NCBI GenBank assembly: GCA_017999075.1
Contig: JAGOBX010000006.1
Location: forward strand, 1 to 23,073
Origin: Candidatus Babelota bacterium
GTDB taxonomy: Bacteria > JAGOBX01
Direction: 5' to 3'
Length of the DNA: 23,073 nucleotides
Below are positions 1 to 6,590 of the stretch, one piece after another; within the stretch, counting starts at the first letter, position 1; each line of letters opens with the position of its first letter. Made by a program: the position numbers and the translations under genes. The notes under the pieces were generated by a model. It did not search any database. It was not told where the DNA came from and saw only the letters and a list, made by a program, of their open reading frames with translations.

Positions 1-731
1 TGTTGAACTCGATTGATAAATGGATTTTTAGATTTCAATATGGAAAAGCCTATCAGGCGGCAGATGACTGGCATAAATATGCAACTGATCCTGGAGTAAG
101 AAATTATCCTTCATTGGATTTGCAGCCTGAAAAAATAACATCATACGAAATCAGCGCCACTTTCATTCCGTTTGGAGAAATGCTGGTAACTGCTTCAATT
201 TTTAAAAATGATATAGATAATTTGATATCTCCTGGAATTGATGTTAATGATAATCCTTATTATACCAATAAATCAAAAGCTGAGATCATAGGATATGAAA
301 TTTCTTACAGATATAATATTAAAAATACTTTTATAATTGATGCTAATTTTTCAGGAGCTAAAAATGAAGATGGAAACGGAAGAGAAATAGGAGATATTGC
401 AAAAATTAAAGCGAATATAGGCGTAATGTGCAGATTTTTTGAAAATAGTTTACAGATAACTCCAAAAATAAATTACGTTGGTAAAAAATTAAGTTATGGA
501 CGCGGACTGAAACCGTCATCAGTAGAAAAAATTGATGATTATGCAATATTGGGAATTAATTGCAGGTATTTATTAAAAGGCACCGGTTTAGAATTTAATA
601 TAAAAATTGACAATTTGCTGAATAAAAAATATTATAATCCTGGACCAAGAGAAGCTGATGGTTCAAAATATCCGGCTAAAGTTTTGCAGCCGGGGTTCAA
701 TATGTTGATAGGAATTAGATATAGAATTTAA
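1..731 (+). CDS. TonB-dependent outer-membrane receptor, C-terminal part (5' truncated by window edge)
   Basis: This is the C-terminal ~240 residues of an outer-membrane beta-barrel receptor of the TonB-dependent family, which imports iron chelates, cobalamin or similar ligands using TonB energy. The reading frame is open from the first complete codon at base 3; the TTG there is an internal leucine codon, so the true start lies outside the window. Alternating amphipathic strands are visible, with typical barrel phrases such as LQPEKITSYEISATF (about residue 40), IDNLLNKKYYNPGPR (about 205) and the terminal GFNMLIGIRYRI. The plug domain and TonB box are not in the window. The last residue is Ile rather than the usual Phe. 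A BtuCD-type ABC ATPase and permease lie directly downstream, supporting a metal-chelate uptake locus. The ligand cannot be told from this fragment. Confidence 0.88.
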   Translation, partial: LNSIDKWIFRFQYGKAYQAADDWHKYATDPGVRNYPSLDLQPEKITSYEISATFIPFGEMLVTASIFKNDIDNLISPGIDVNDNPYYTNKSKAEIIGYEISYRYNIKNTFIIDANFSGAKNEDGNGREIGDIAKIKANIGVMCRFFENSLQITPKINYVGKKLSYGRGLKPSSVEKIDDYAILGINCRYLLKGTGLEFNIKIDNLLNKKYYNPGPREADGSKYPAKVLQPGFNMLIGIRYRI

Positions 732-844
732 TTTGTTTATTATTAATTATAATATAATATAAATGCTGCGTTTTAAATAAATACGCCGGTAGTAAATTCC
801 TCCAAAAAAGGGAAAATACTTAATCAATAGAAACTATTTGCGTT

Positions 845-869
845 ATGATATGATATGATATGATATGAT
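845..869 (+). repeat. Five tandem copies of ATGAT at the start of the ABC ATPase gene
   Basis: Five perfect copies of the 5-mer ATGAT occupy 845-869, followed by T and then ATGA. Each unit carries an ATG, and the first copies each read ATG ATA TGA, a start followed two codons later by a stop. The last unit supplies the annotated ATG (865), and a further in-frame ATG lies at 871. A 5-nt unit is not a multiple of three, so copy-number change would alter spacing and the frame of the upstream ATGs. Confidence 0.9.
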
Positions 870-1659
870 TATGAAAAGTTTAACTATAAAAAATTTACTG
901 ATTTCGTTTAATGGTTCAGGATCATTCAAACTTCATATTGAAAATTTAAATATAAAGAAAGGCGAGTATATTTCCATAATAGGGCAGAATGGTTCGGGTA
1001 AAAGCACACTTCTGAAAACAATAGCAGGGTTGACAGAAAAGTATAGTGGAGAAATTTTAATTGATGATACTGATATAAGAAAAATAGGTAATAACGGGAT
1101 TGCAAAAAAAATTGCTTATGTTCCTCAATTTAACAGCGGATTGCGTTTTTTTAATTTTACAGTTTTTGAATTTGTTCTTACAGGAAGATTTCCATATATA
1201 AATAAATTTGCAGGATATACGCATGAAGATAAAGAAATTGTAAGGAATGTAATTGAGTATCTTCGAATTGAAAAATATTCTGACAGAAAAATGTCTACGT
1301 TAAGCGGCGGAGAATTACAGAAAGCTGCAATAGGAGCTGCTCTTGCTCAGCAAAGCGATATTCTGTTATTCGATGAAGTAAATGCTTTTCTTGATTATAA
1401 ACACAAACTTGAACTTGACGAGATTTTACAGCGTCTTCTTGAACGTGAGGAAACTATTATTTCTGTAACACATAATATAAATGATGAATCAGTGAAATCA
1501 GGCAAAATACTTGCACTTAAAAACGGTGAAATGATATATTTCGGCTGCTCATCTGATTTTTTTAAAAATGATGGACTTGAGAAAGTTTATGATGTTAAAT
1601 TTTGCGAATCAAAGATAGATAAATTGAACAGGAATATTTTTATAGCTTATAAAATATGA
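865..1659 (+). CDS. ABC transporter ATP-binding protein, FecE/BtuD/FhuC type
   Basis: This is the cytoplasmic ATPase of a metal-chelate importer (siderophore, heme or cobalamin class), 264 aa, the normal length for the family. Visible motifs are Walker A GQNGSGKST (residues 40-48), Q-loop Q88, signature LSGGE (146-150), Walker B ILLFDE (166-171) and switch H203. After the catalytic Glu the sequence reads VNAFLD instead of the common PTxxLD, a mild divergence. Translation could start at 865 or at the in-frame ATG at 871. An in-frame stop within the ATGAT repeat (856-858) excludes any earlier start, and no clear Shine-Dalgarno sequence is seen. The stop overlaps the permease start by 4 bp (ATGA), so the two are translationally coupled. 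The periplasmic binding protein of this transporter is not in the window. The substrate is undetermined. Confidence 0.92.
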   Translation: MIMKSLTIKNLLISFNGSGSFKLHIENLNIKKGEYISIIGQNGSGKSTLLKTIAGLTEKYSGEILIDDTDIRKIGNNGIAKKIAYVPQFNSGLRFFNFTVFEFVLTGRFPYINKFAGYTHEDKEIVRNVIEYLRIEKYSDRKMSTLSGGELQKAAIGAALAQQSDILLFDEVNAFLDYKHKLELDEILQRLLEREETIISVTHNINDESVKSGKILALKNGEMIYFGCSSDFFKNDGLEKVYDVKFCESKIDKLNRNIFIAYKI

Positions 1660-2633
1660 AGATAAAATTGTTTATTTTGATTTTATTTACTGTATTAGTA
1701 ATATTGGTTTCTCCATATATCGGAAAGATTGAATCTGAATCTGGAATTTATAAGCTGTATTTCGGAACAGGATCAAATCAAAATATTATTATAAGAGATA
1801 TTAGAATTCCGCAAACTTTAATGGCTTTTTTTGTTGGGTTTGCATTATCTGTTTGCGGATTGGTATATCAAACATTATTTCATAATGATCTTGCTTCTCC
1901 ATTCACGTTAGGGGTTTCATCCGGAGCTGCATTTGGAGCAGCTCTTGCTATCAAAATGCAGTTTGTTTCATATTTTTATTTACCTGCTGCGCCTTTGTTT
2001 GCATTCATATTCGGCTGCATTACAGTATTATTGCTGATTTGTCTTCCCTTATTCAGAAAAAGTTTTGATACGTTCACACTGTTACTAACAGGGGTGGCTT
2101 TGAATTTTTTTTATTCATCTCTTATACTTCTTATATCTTATTTGAGTAATTACAGTGAAACATTTCATATACATAGATGGCTTATGGGATCAATTGATGA
2201 ACTGGGATACCAGAATGTTATACCTGTTTCTGTTTTGTGTTTAATTGTATGGATTATAATATATTATTTTCGTGAAGATTTGAATATTATTCTGCTGTCA
2301 GACGAAACAGCGCAAACAAGAGGAATAAATATTTCCAAACTTAAAATAATTCTTCTTGCAGCCACATCAATACTATTGGCGTTTTGTGTTGCGTTATGCG
2401 GACCTATAGGATTTATAGGAATAATATGTCCTCATATCTCAAAAATTATTTTTGGACACAATCACAAGATTGTTCTGCCTGTTTCAGCTTTGTTAGGCGG
2501 TTTATTTTTATGTTTATGTTTTACAATATCAAGATTGATTATTTTTCCGTTTATTGTGCCTGTAGGAATTATAACTTCTTTTATAGGCGGTCCTTTTTTG
2601 ATATTTATTTTATTTCGCAGCAAATCTGTATAA
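1656..2633 (+). CDS. FecCD/BtuC-family ABC transporter permease
   Basis: This is the inner-membrane permease partner of the preceding ATPase, 325 aa, very hydrophobic, with the usual family length and about ten membrane segments. Family landmarks are SVCGLVYQTLFHNDLASPF and the adjacent LGVSSGAAFGAAL (residues ~65-97, matching the QxxxxNPLAxPxxLGxSxGA region), HRWLMGSIDELG (~172-183), ALCGPIGFIGIICPHISKII (~246-265, the coupling helix that contacts the ATPase) and the C-terminal PVGIITSFIGGPFLIFIL. The usual AD-TxxR stretch before the last helices reads CFTISRL, so the common Asp is absent. It starts within the last codons of the ATPase gene (ATGA overlap). It probably works with the TonB receptor upstream to import an iron chelate or cobalamin-like ligand. 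Confidence 0.92.
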   Translation: MKIKLFILILFTVLVILVSPYIGKIESESGIYKLYFGTGSNQNIIIRDIRIPQTLMAFFVGFALSVCGLVYQTLFHNDLASPFTLGVSSGAAFGAALAIKMQFVSYFYLPAAPLFAFIFGCITVLLLICLPLFRKSFDTFTLLLTGVALNFFYSSLILLISYLSNYSETFHIHRWLMGSIDELGYQNVIPVSVLCLIVWIIIYYFREDLNIILLSDETAQTRGINISKLKIILLAATSILLAFCVALCGPIGFIGIICPHISKIIFGHNHKIVLPVSALLGGLFLCLCFTISRLIIFPFIVPVGIITSFIGGPFLIFILFRSKSV

Positions 2634-2755
2634 CTAATATTTTAAAAAGGATTTCATTGAATAAATTAGTTTTGAAATTTAATACCTTACATTAGAATAC
2701 GCAGAACAATTTATCTCGATAATAACAATTTTAGAATAAATATAGATTATATATT

Positions 2756-3436
2756 ATGAATGAAAAATATAATTATATTAGCGCAAAGCCCGGAGAAATT
2801 ATTAATTTTGGAGTTTATCCGCAAAAATCTGCAGGAGAAGATAAGACTCCGATAAAATGGTTTGTATTACAGAATTCAAACAATGAAATTTTTCTTTTGA
2901 GCAAGTATATTATAGACTGCAAACGGTATCACGGAAAGAAAACGGATATTAAGTGGCGTGATTGCGTTGATATTACATGGCGAGATTGTGATTTGCGTGA
3001 ATGGTTAAATAAAGAATTTTATAATATTGCGTTCAATGACAATGAAAAGAAATATATAAAGACTGTTTATTGTAATGACAATGGTGAAGGAAGCCCGGAT
3101 ACAAACGATAAAGTTTTTTTACTTAGTGTTAACGAAATAAAATATTTTTTCAATATATATGGGAAGGAGCTATTACGTTCAACAGGAACAGATTTTGCAA
3201 AAGCAAAAAAAAATGATGGCTGCAACTTATATGTGTACGATAAAAATAACAAAGAGAATTATGTTATAACCAAAGACGGACTGATTGGTTGTTCATGGTG
3301 GTGGTTGAGAACACAAGGGAATAAAGCTTCTCGCGCTGTTTTTATTGGAACTAACTGCAGTATTCGACGTTATGCAAATGTTAGTCTAGCCCGCGATGGG
3401 ATCCGGCCTGCTTTGAAACTTAAATTGAAAAAATAA
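2756..3436 (+). CDS. DUF6273-like protein with C-type-lectin/FGE-like C-terminus
   Basis: This 226-aa soluble protein has no signal peptide or membrane segment. The pattern is that of DUF6273 proteins: INFGVYPQ (residues ~16-23), IKWFVLQNSN, IFLLSKYIIDCKRY, TWRDCDLREWLN plus EFYNIAF, a KVFLLSVNEIKYFF segment, and the C-terminal WWWLRTQG followed by GIRPALKLKLKK. These features suggest the C-type-lectin/formylglycine-enzyme-like fold; the biochemical role is unknown. A 24-bp imperfect tandem duplication inserts an extra DIKWRDCV before the conserved DITWRDCD. The ~30 residues between WWLR and GIRPAL are the part that is hypervariable in this fold, and the gene end around 3389-3412 is unusually G+C-rich for the region. 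No Shine-Dalgarno is seen before the ATG, so translation may be weak or the start slightly different. The family assignment is from recall of the motif pattern. Confidence 0.78.
   Translation: MNEKYNYISAKPGEIINFGVYPQKSAGEDKTPIKWFVLQNSNNEIFLLSKYIIDCKRYHGKKTDIKWRDCVDITWRDCDLREWLNKEFYNIAFNDNEKKYIKTVYCNDNGEGSPDTNDKVFLLSVNEIKYFFNIYGKELLRSTGTDFAKAKKNDGCNLYVYDKNNKENYVITKDGLIGCSWWWLRTQGNKASRAVFIGTNCSIRRYANVSLARDGIRPALKLKLKK
2945..2992 (+). repeat. Imperfect 24-bp tandem duplication inside the DUF6273-like gene
   Basis: Two adjacent 24-bp units (2945-2968 and 2969-2992) match at 19 of 24 positions. They encode DIKWRDCV and DITWRDCD. The second unit corresponds to the conserved family motif preceding LREWLN, so the first looks like an in-frame duplication that keeps the protein open. 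Confidence 0.7.
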
Positions 3437-3550
3437 ATTCATTGAGTATTTGCATAGATTAAGAGATAATTTTTTAAAAAACAGGAATTTTATATGTTTT
3501 CGATAAAGGTTGTGAATCAAAAATAGCGATTTGATGAATATTGCTAAACC

Positions 3551-3586
3551 GAATATTTAATGATAGCCGGGTTAAATTGAATATTC
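3551..3586 (+). other. Bulged hairpin with TAGCCGGG loop in the intergenic region
   Basis: The arms GAATATTTAA (3551-3560) and TTAAA...ATATTC (3572-3586) pair around a loop containing GATAGCCGGG, with an unpaired 4-nt bulge in the 3' arm. There is no U-tract, so it is not a terminator. The loop resembles the second-hairpin loop of GEMM-I (c-di-GMP) riboswitches, but the other half of that structure is not recognisable upstream and no gene follows. The rest of 3437-3630 shows nothing else. Confidence 0.3.
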
Positions 3587-3630
3587 ATAAATAATCCAAT
3601 CCTATTTGTTGATAATTTATTTGTGCTCTA

Positions 3631-4250
3631 TTATTTCCCGAAATTTTTTTTGTATGGATACGAAACTGATAAATTGATTTTGATTTTTTTTGTGTTGAAC
3701 AATAGTGTATCGTGTATTTTAATGAGATTTAATCTTAATGTGCCGCATTGTTTTAATACTAATTCAGTTTCTGATAAAACAGTTGAACGGATATGCTCAA
3801 GCAATATATAGTCTATTATTGTCAATTATTCCGGCATTTTTTATATGACTCTATGAAAATATTTATACTCAGTTTGGATATTTGCATCAGTTCATTTTTA
3901 TCAACTGAATTTTTAAAGCGACAAAGCCTTGGCGCGCTTGCAAGCGTATCGTCGGTATCAATATTGACGGCTGCTTTAAACATAAGATTGTTTTTCGGAC
4001 TATTAACCTCTGTTATATCTTCTTATCCTGCTATGAGTCTATACACAAGCTGACAGATCTTTTTTTCTTTCGAGCGTTACTTTCTCCTTTCGCGTTTGTT
4101 GTTTGTACATTTCGTTATACAGTTCGTTATTCTTAAATTTTTATTAATATGCCTTACAAGAAACAACCATTAATCGGATGTAATATGACCGCCGTCAAAA
4201 TTGACTTCGATTTTTCTATTTTTTATTCCTTGAATTATTTTTATTGTTTT
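3631..4250 (-). pseudogene. IS1380-family transposase relic, internally deleted
   Basis: Reading the minus strand from 4250 downward gives the N-terminal portion of an IS1380-type transposase: KIIQGIKNRKIEVNFDGGHI and then TSD, followed by a stop at 4172-4170 where the family has the GG of SDGG. It continues in the same frame with WLFLVRHINKNLRITN, a second stop, QLVYRLIAG, a stop where GYED is expected, then FKAAV, LASAPRLCRFKNSVDKNELM and IFIES. The remaining stretch of about 230-250 residues, which would hold the DDE catalytic core, is missing. From 3825 to 3631, in another frame, the C-terminus resumes: STVLSETELVLKQCGTLRLN, then LIKIH and YPYKKNF. Multiple stops plus the large deletion mean the element is dead. 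I did not find convincing terminal inverted repeats, so the edges given are those of recognisable coding sequence. The family identification is from motif recall. Confidence 0.8.
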
Positions 4251-4587
4251 TGTAGAATTTTATTTGAGCGAAACCACTTTTGAAAATTGTTTTTTATTAT
4301 ACTTTTTTATCAGCAATTCTGATCTTTATATTATATTAATCTTTTTTATTTTTTCACATATCATTTTGTATGTAAAATTTTTCCCGCATTTACCGTTTGA
4401 AATATAGGATAATTATAGGATTAATCGATTTCTGTTTTAATGTTGATTATGAAATATTCAGGTTAAATATATAAATGAATTCCATTATTTAAGATTAATG
4501 TATTTAAAATATAAATTTTATAAAAAATATCCTGAAATAATAACTGAATTTTTTTAAAATAAATATAAAAAAATATTTTTTTTATTA
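4251..4587. other. AT-rich intergenic stretch without recognisable content
   Basis: This segment lies between the transposase relic and the promoter of the chemoreceptor gene. It is rich in A/T runs, with no plausible ORF, no RNA gene and no clear inverted repeat. It may include the eroded outer end of the IS1380 element, but no terminal repeat could be matched to the other side. Confidence 0.6.
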
Positions 4588-4616
4588 TTGACAAAAAATG
4601 TTATAATATTTATAAT
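4588..4616 (+). promoter_or_regulatory. Perfect consensus sigma70 promoter (TTGACA-N17-TATAAT)
   Basis: TTGACA at 4588-4593 and TATAAT at 4611-4616 are both exact consensus hexamers separated by the optimal 17 bp. The predicted start is near 4623. It faces the chemoreceptor gene at 4841 and would drive the MCP-CheR-CheA-CheW set. A second TATAAT at 4602-4607 sits within the spacer at a non-productive distance. Confidence 0.8.
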
Positions 4617-4622
4617 AAATTA

Positions 4623-4840
4623 AATATGTAGTAAATTATATAAAATTTACATATATATAAGAAATTATTATTTTAGCCGAGTGGGTAATCGCGAAAGTAG
4701 AGCCTAAATATTTGCAGTGTTTTATTATTCAGAAATGGACTTCAAAATGTTGCTCTGAGTTGATCTGACTTGTATATTTTTAGCATCAAACCTTTCGAAA
4801 AATTTTATAATTATCCACTTAATTTAAGAGGTGGAGATTT
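4623..4840 (+). other. Long 5' leader of the chemosensory operon
   Basis: About 218 nt separate the predicted transcription start from the ATG at 4841. The leader begins with a hairpin: TATGTAGTAAATT (4625-4637) pairs with AATTTACATATA (4644-4655), with one bulged A. Near 4675-4710 the composition changes, with a G-rich block GTGGGTAATCGCGAAAG followed by GCCTAAA. The leader ends with GGTGGAG (4829-4835), the ribosome-binding site. No start codon begins a credible leader peptide in this stretch. Length and structure are compatible with a regulatory leader, but no known riboswitch consensus fits. Confidence 0.45.
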
Positions 4841-6484
4841 ATGACAATATTAACTACAGAAAATTTTGTACTGGAGAAACCCCAAAAATTGAAATGGACA
4901 ATTGGTAAAAAACTCATATTATCTTTTGGTATAATATTGATATTGCTGATAGTGTTAAGTTTGTCGGTTTATAGCAAACTTCATTTTTTAAAACATACGG
5001 ATGATGAAAAATGCGGCAGTTTAAACCAAAAAATTTTTTTAATAGAGAAAGAGATAGATCATCTTGACTGGGTAAATTCTCTTAATGAAGTTATTCAAAA
5101 CAATACGAAATTTGAAAAAACCACAGATCCTAAAAAATGCAAATTCGGTGAATGGTATTATAAATATATTGAATCCGATTCTTTTAAAAATTTGCCGGCC
5201 GAAGTCAAAGAATTATTTTTAAAAATAGAAGAACCCCATAAAAAATTACATGAAAGCGCAATAACAGTAATAAATTCCACAGAAAAATTGAAGGTATTCA
5301 ATAAAGAAACTAAAAAATATTTAACCGAAGTAAGAAGTTTGTTAAAAGAAACAGGTTCTCATTTTGATAAGATTAATATTGAAAAAGGGAAACATACTGA
5401 ATCTGCGTTTAGGCAGACAATTATATTTTTACTTGGAATATCATTTGCAGCAATTGTCATAACAATAATTATTACATATTTATTGATAAAAAACATAACT
5501 GTACCGCTAAGACTTGTTACGGATATGGCCAAAAAGATAAGTTCAGGGCAGCTTAATCAACATAAAATAAATATAAACACAACAGATGAATTAGCGTTGT
5601 TATCTGATGAATTTAATATAATGATAAATTCTCTTAAAGAACTTATAGGAAAAATTAAAGACACTTCGAATGAAGTAAGCGGGTCTTCGACAGAATTATT
5701 ATCTGCCACAAAGCAAATGTCCCAGGGAGCAAGAATTCAAAATGAAAAAATTCAGGAAATAACTTCAAGTGTGGTAGAAATGAGTTCTTCAATTCAACAG
5801 GTATCGAGTTCATCGAAAAATGCTGAAAAAGTTTCTGTTAATGCGGATAAAGACGTTAATGAAGGAGTGGAAATAGTTCAGGGAACAATACTTGGGCTGC
5901 AGGATATAACTGTAAAAATGGAAGAAGTTTCTGAAAAAATGAGGGATTTGGGAAATGCGAGTAAGGAAATAGGGAAAATAGTTAATGCAATAAGCGCAAT
6001 AAGCGAGCAGACAAACTTGCTTGCATTAAATGCAGCTATTGAAGCTGCGCGTGCAGGCGAGCATGGAAAAGGTTTTGCCGTAGTAGCTGATGAAGTTAGA
6101 AAACTTGCTGAACGCAGCCAGACAAGCGCAAAAGAAATTTCTGAAATAATAGAAAAAATTCAGGAAGGGATAACTGTTGCAGTATCATCTATGGAACAAT
6201 CCAATGAAAGCGCTAAAAACGGAGTCAATTACGCAAATAAACTGAACAACACATTTCAAAAAATTCAGGAGTCAATATCAAATACAAAACGAAGTATAGA
6301 TGAAATAGTAGTAGCTTTAACTCAACAGGCGCGTGCCAGCGATAATATTTCCGTTTCAATAGAATCAGTGGGAAATGTTGTAAAAGAAACAGCAGCAGCA
6401 TCTACTCAACTTGTAAATCAGGGTGAACAGCTTATGCTTATAACCAAAAATTTGAATTATGTAACAAGCAAGTTTGAATTGTAA
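4841..6484 (+). CDS. Methyl-accepting chemotaxis protein with periplasmic CZB zinc-binding sensor
   Basis: This is an inner-membrane chemoreceptor of 547 aa. TM1 spans residues ~24-44 and TM2 ~192-215. Between them is a four-helix sensor with the CZB pattern H74-x2-W77, C100-x-F-G-x-W105, H133 and H137, the 3-His/1-Cys set known to bind zinc in that family. HAMP follows (~217-270), then the coiled-coil signalling domain with hub sequence [20 protein letters not shown] (388-407) and [16 protein letters not shown] (411-426), both canonical. There is no C-terminal pentapeptide for tethering CheR or CheB. The start is fixed by GGTGGAG six bases upstream. It is the first gene of the set with CheR, CheA and CheW, so it is their likely cognate receptor. 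In CZB proteins zinc occupancy reports on metal or oxidant stress; a periplasmic placement would sense this outside the cytoplasm (inference). Confidence 0.92.
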   Translation: MTILTTENFVLEKPQKLKWTIGKKLILSFGIILILLIVLSLSVYSKLHFLKHTDDEKCGSLNQKIFLIEKEIDHLDWVNSLNEVIQNNTKFEKTTDPKKCKFGEWYYKYIESDSFKNLPAEVKELFLKIEEPHKKLHESAITVINSTEKLKVFNKETKKYLTEVRSLLKETGSHFDKINIEKGKHTESAFRQTIIFLLGISFAAIVITIIITYLLIKNITVPLRLVTDMAKKISSGQLNQHKININTTDELALLSDEFNIMINSLKELIGKIKDTSNEVSGSSTELLSATKQMSQGARIQNEKIQEITSSVVEMSSSIQQVSSSSKNAEKVSVNADKDVNEGVEIVQGTILGLQDITVKMEEVSEKMRDLGNASKEIGKIVNAISAISEQTNLLALNAAIEAARAGEHGKGFAVVADEVRKLAERSQTSAKEISEIIEKIQEGITVAVSSMEQSNESAKNGVNYANKLNNTFQKIQESISNTKRSIDEIVVALTQQARASDNISVSIESVGNVVKETAAASTQLVNQGEQLMLITKNLNYVTSKFEL

Positions 6485-6549
6485 AATTATAGAATGAAAT
6501 GTAAAAATTTTGTATTAAGAAAGCCTGAAAATGATTTGTTGTTAAATTT

Positions 6550-6558
6550 TGTTATACT
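6550..6558 (+). promoter_or_regulatory. Possible extended -10 promoter upstream of cheR
   Basis: TGTTATACT provides a TGn extension plus TATACT (6553-6558), about 40 bases before the CheR start. No good -35 lies 16-18 bp upstream, which is tolerated by extended -10 promoters. It could add internal transcription of the CheR-CheA-CheW part. Confidence 0.35.
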
Positions 6559-6590
6559 ATTAAATTAGGGAAAATAATAATTCGGATAGA

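Noticed and set aside
845-869. TATGAT units of the repeat as overlapping -10 promoter boxes
   Set aside because: A start point downstream of these boxes would lie inside or after the start codons, and no -35 fits at 16-18 bp.
2384-2695. 103-codon frame overlapping the end of the permease gene
   Set aside because: It is an out-of-frame shadow of the clearly conserved FecCD permease, rich in Phe, Tyr and Cys from AT-rich membrane codons.
3530-3590. GEMM-I c-di-GMP riboswitch suggested by the GATAGCCGGGTTA loop
   Set aside because: Only the second hairpin loop resembles the consensus. The upstream GGGCAAACC and ACGCAAAGC elements are missing, the bulge is on the wrong arm, and no + strand gene follows.
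4673-4710. tRNA-like or T-box-like sequence in the chemoreceptor leader (GCCGAGTGGGTAATCGCG)
   Set aside because: It resembles a D-arm or the T-box bulge over a few bases only. There is no T-arm, no acceptor stem, no specifier stem and no terminator/antiterminator pair.
4657-4765. Short open frame encoding LAEWVIAKVEPKYLQC and a few more residues
   Set aside because: It has no ATG/GTG/TTG start with a ribosome-binding site and is about 34 codons long. It could be a coding remnant, but nothing recognisable supports it.
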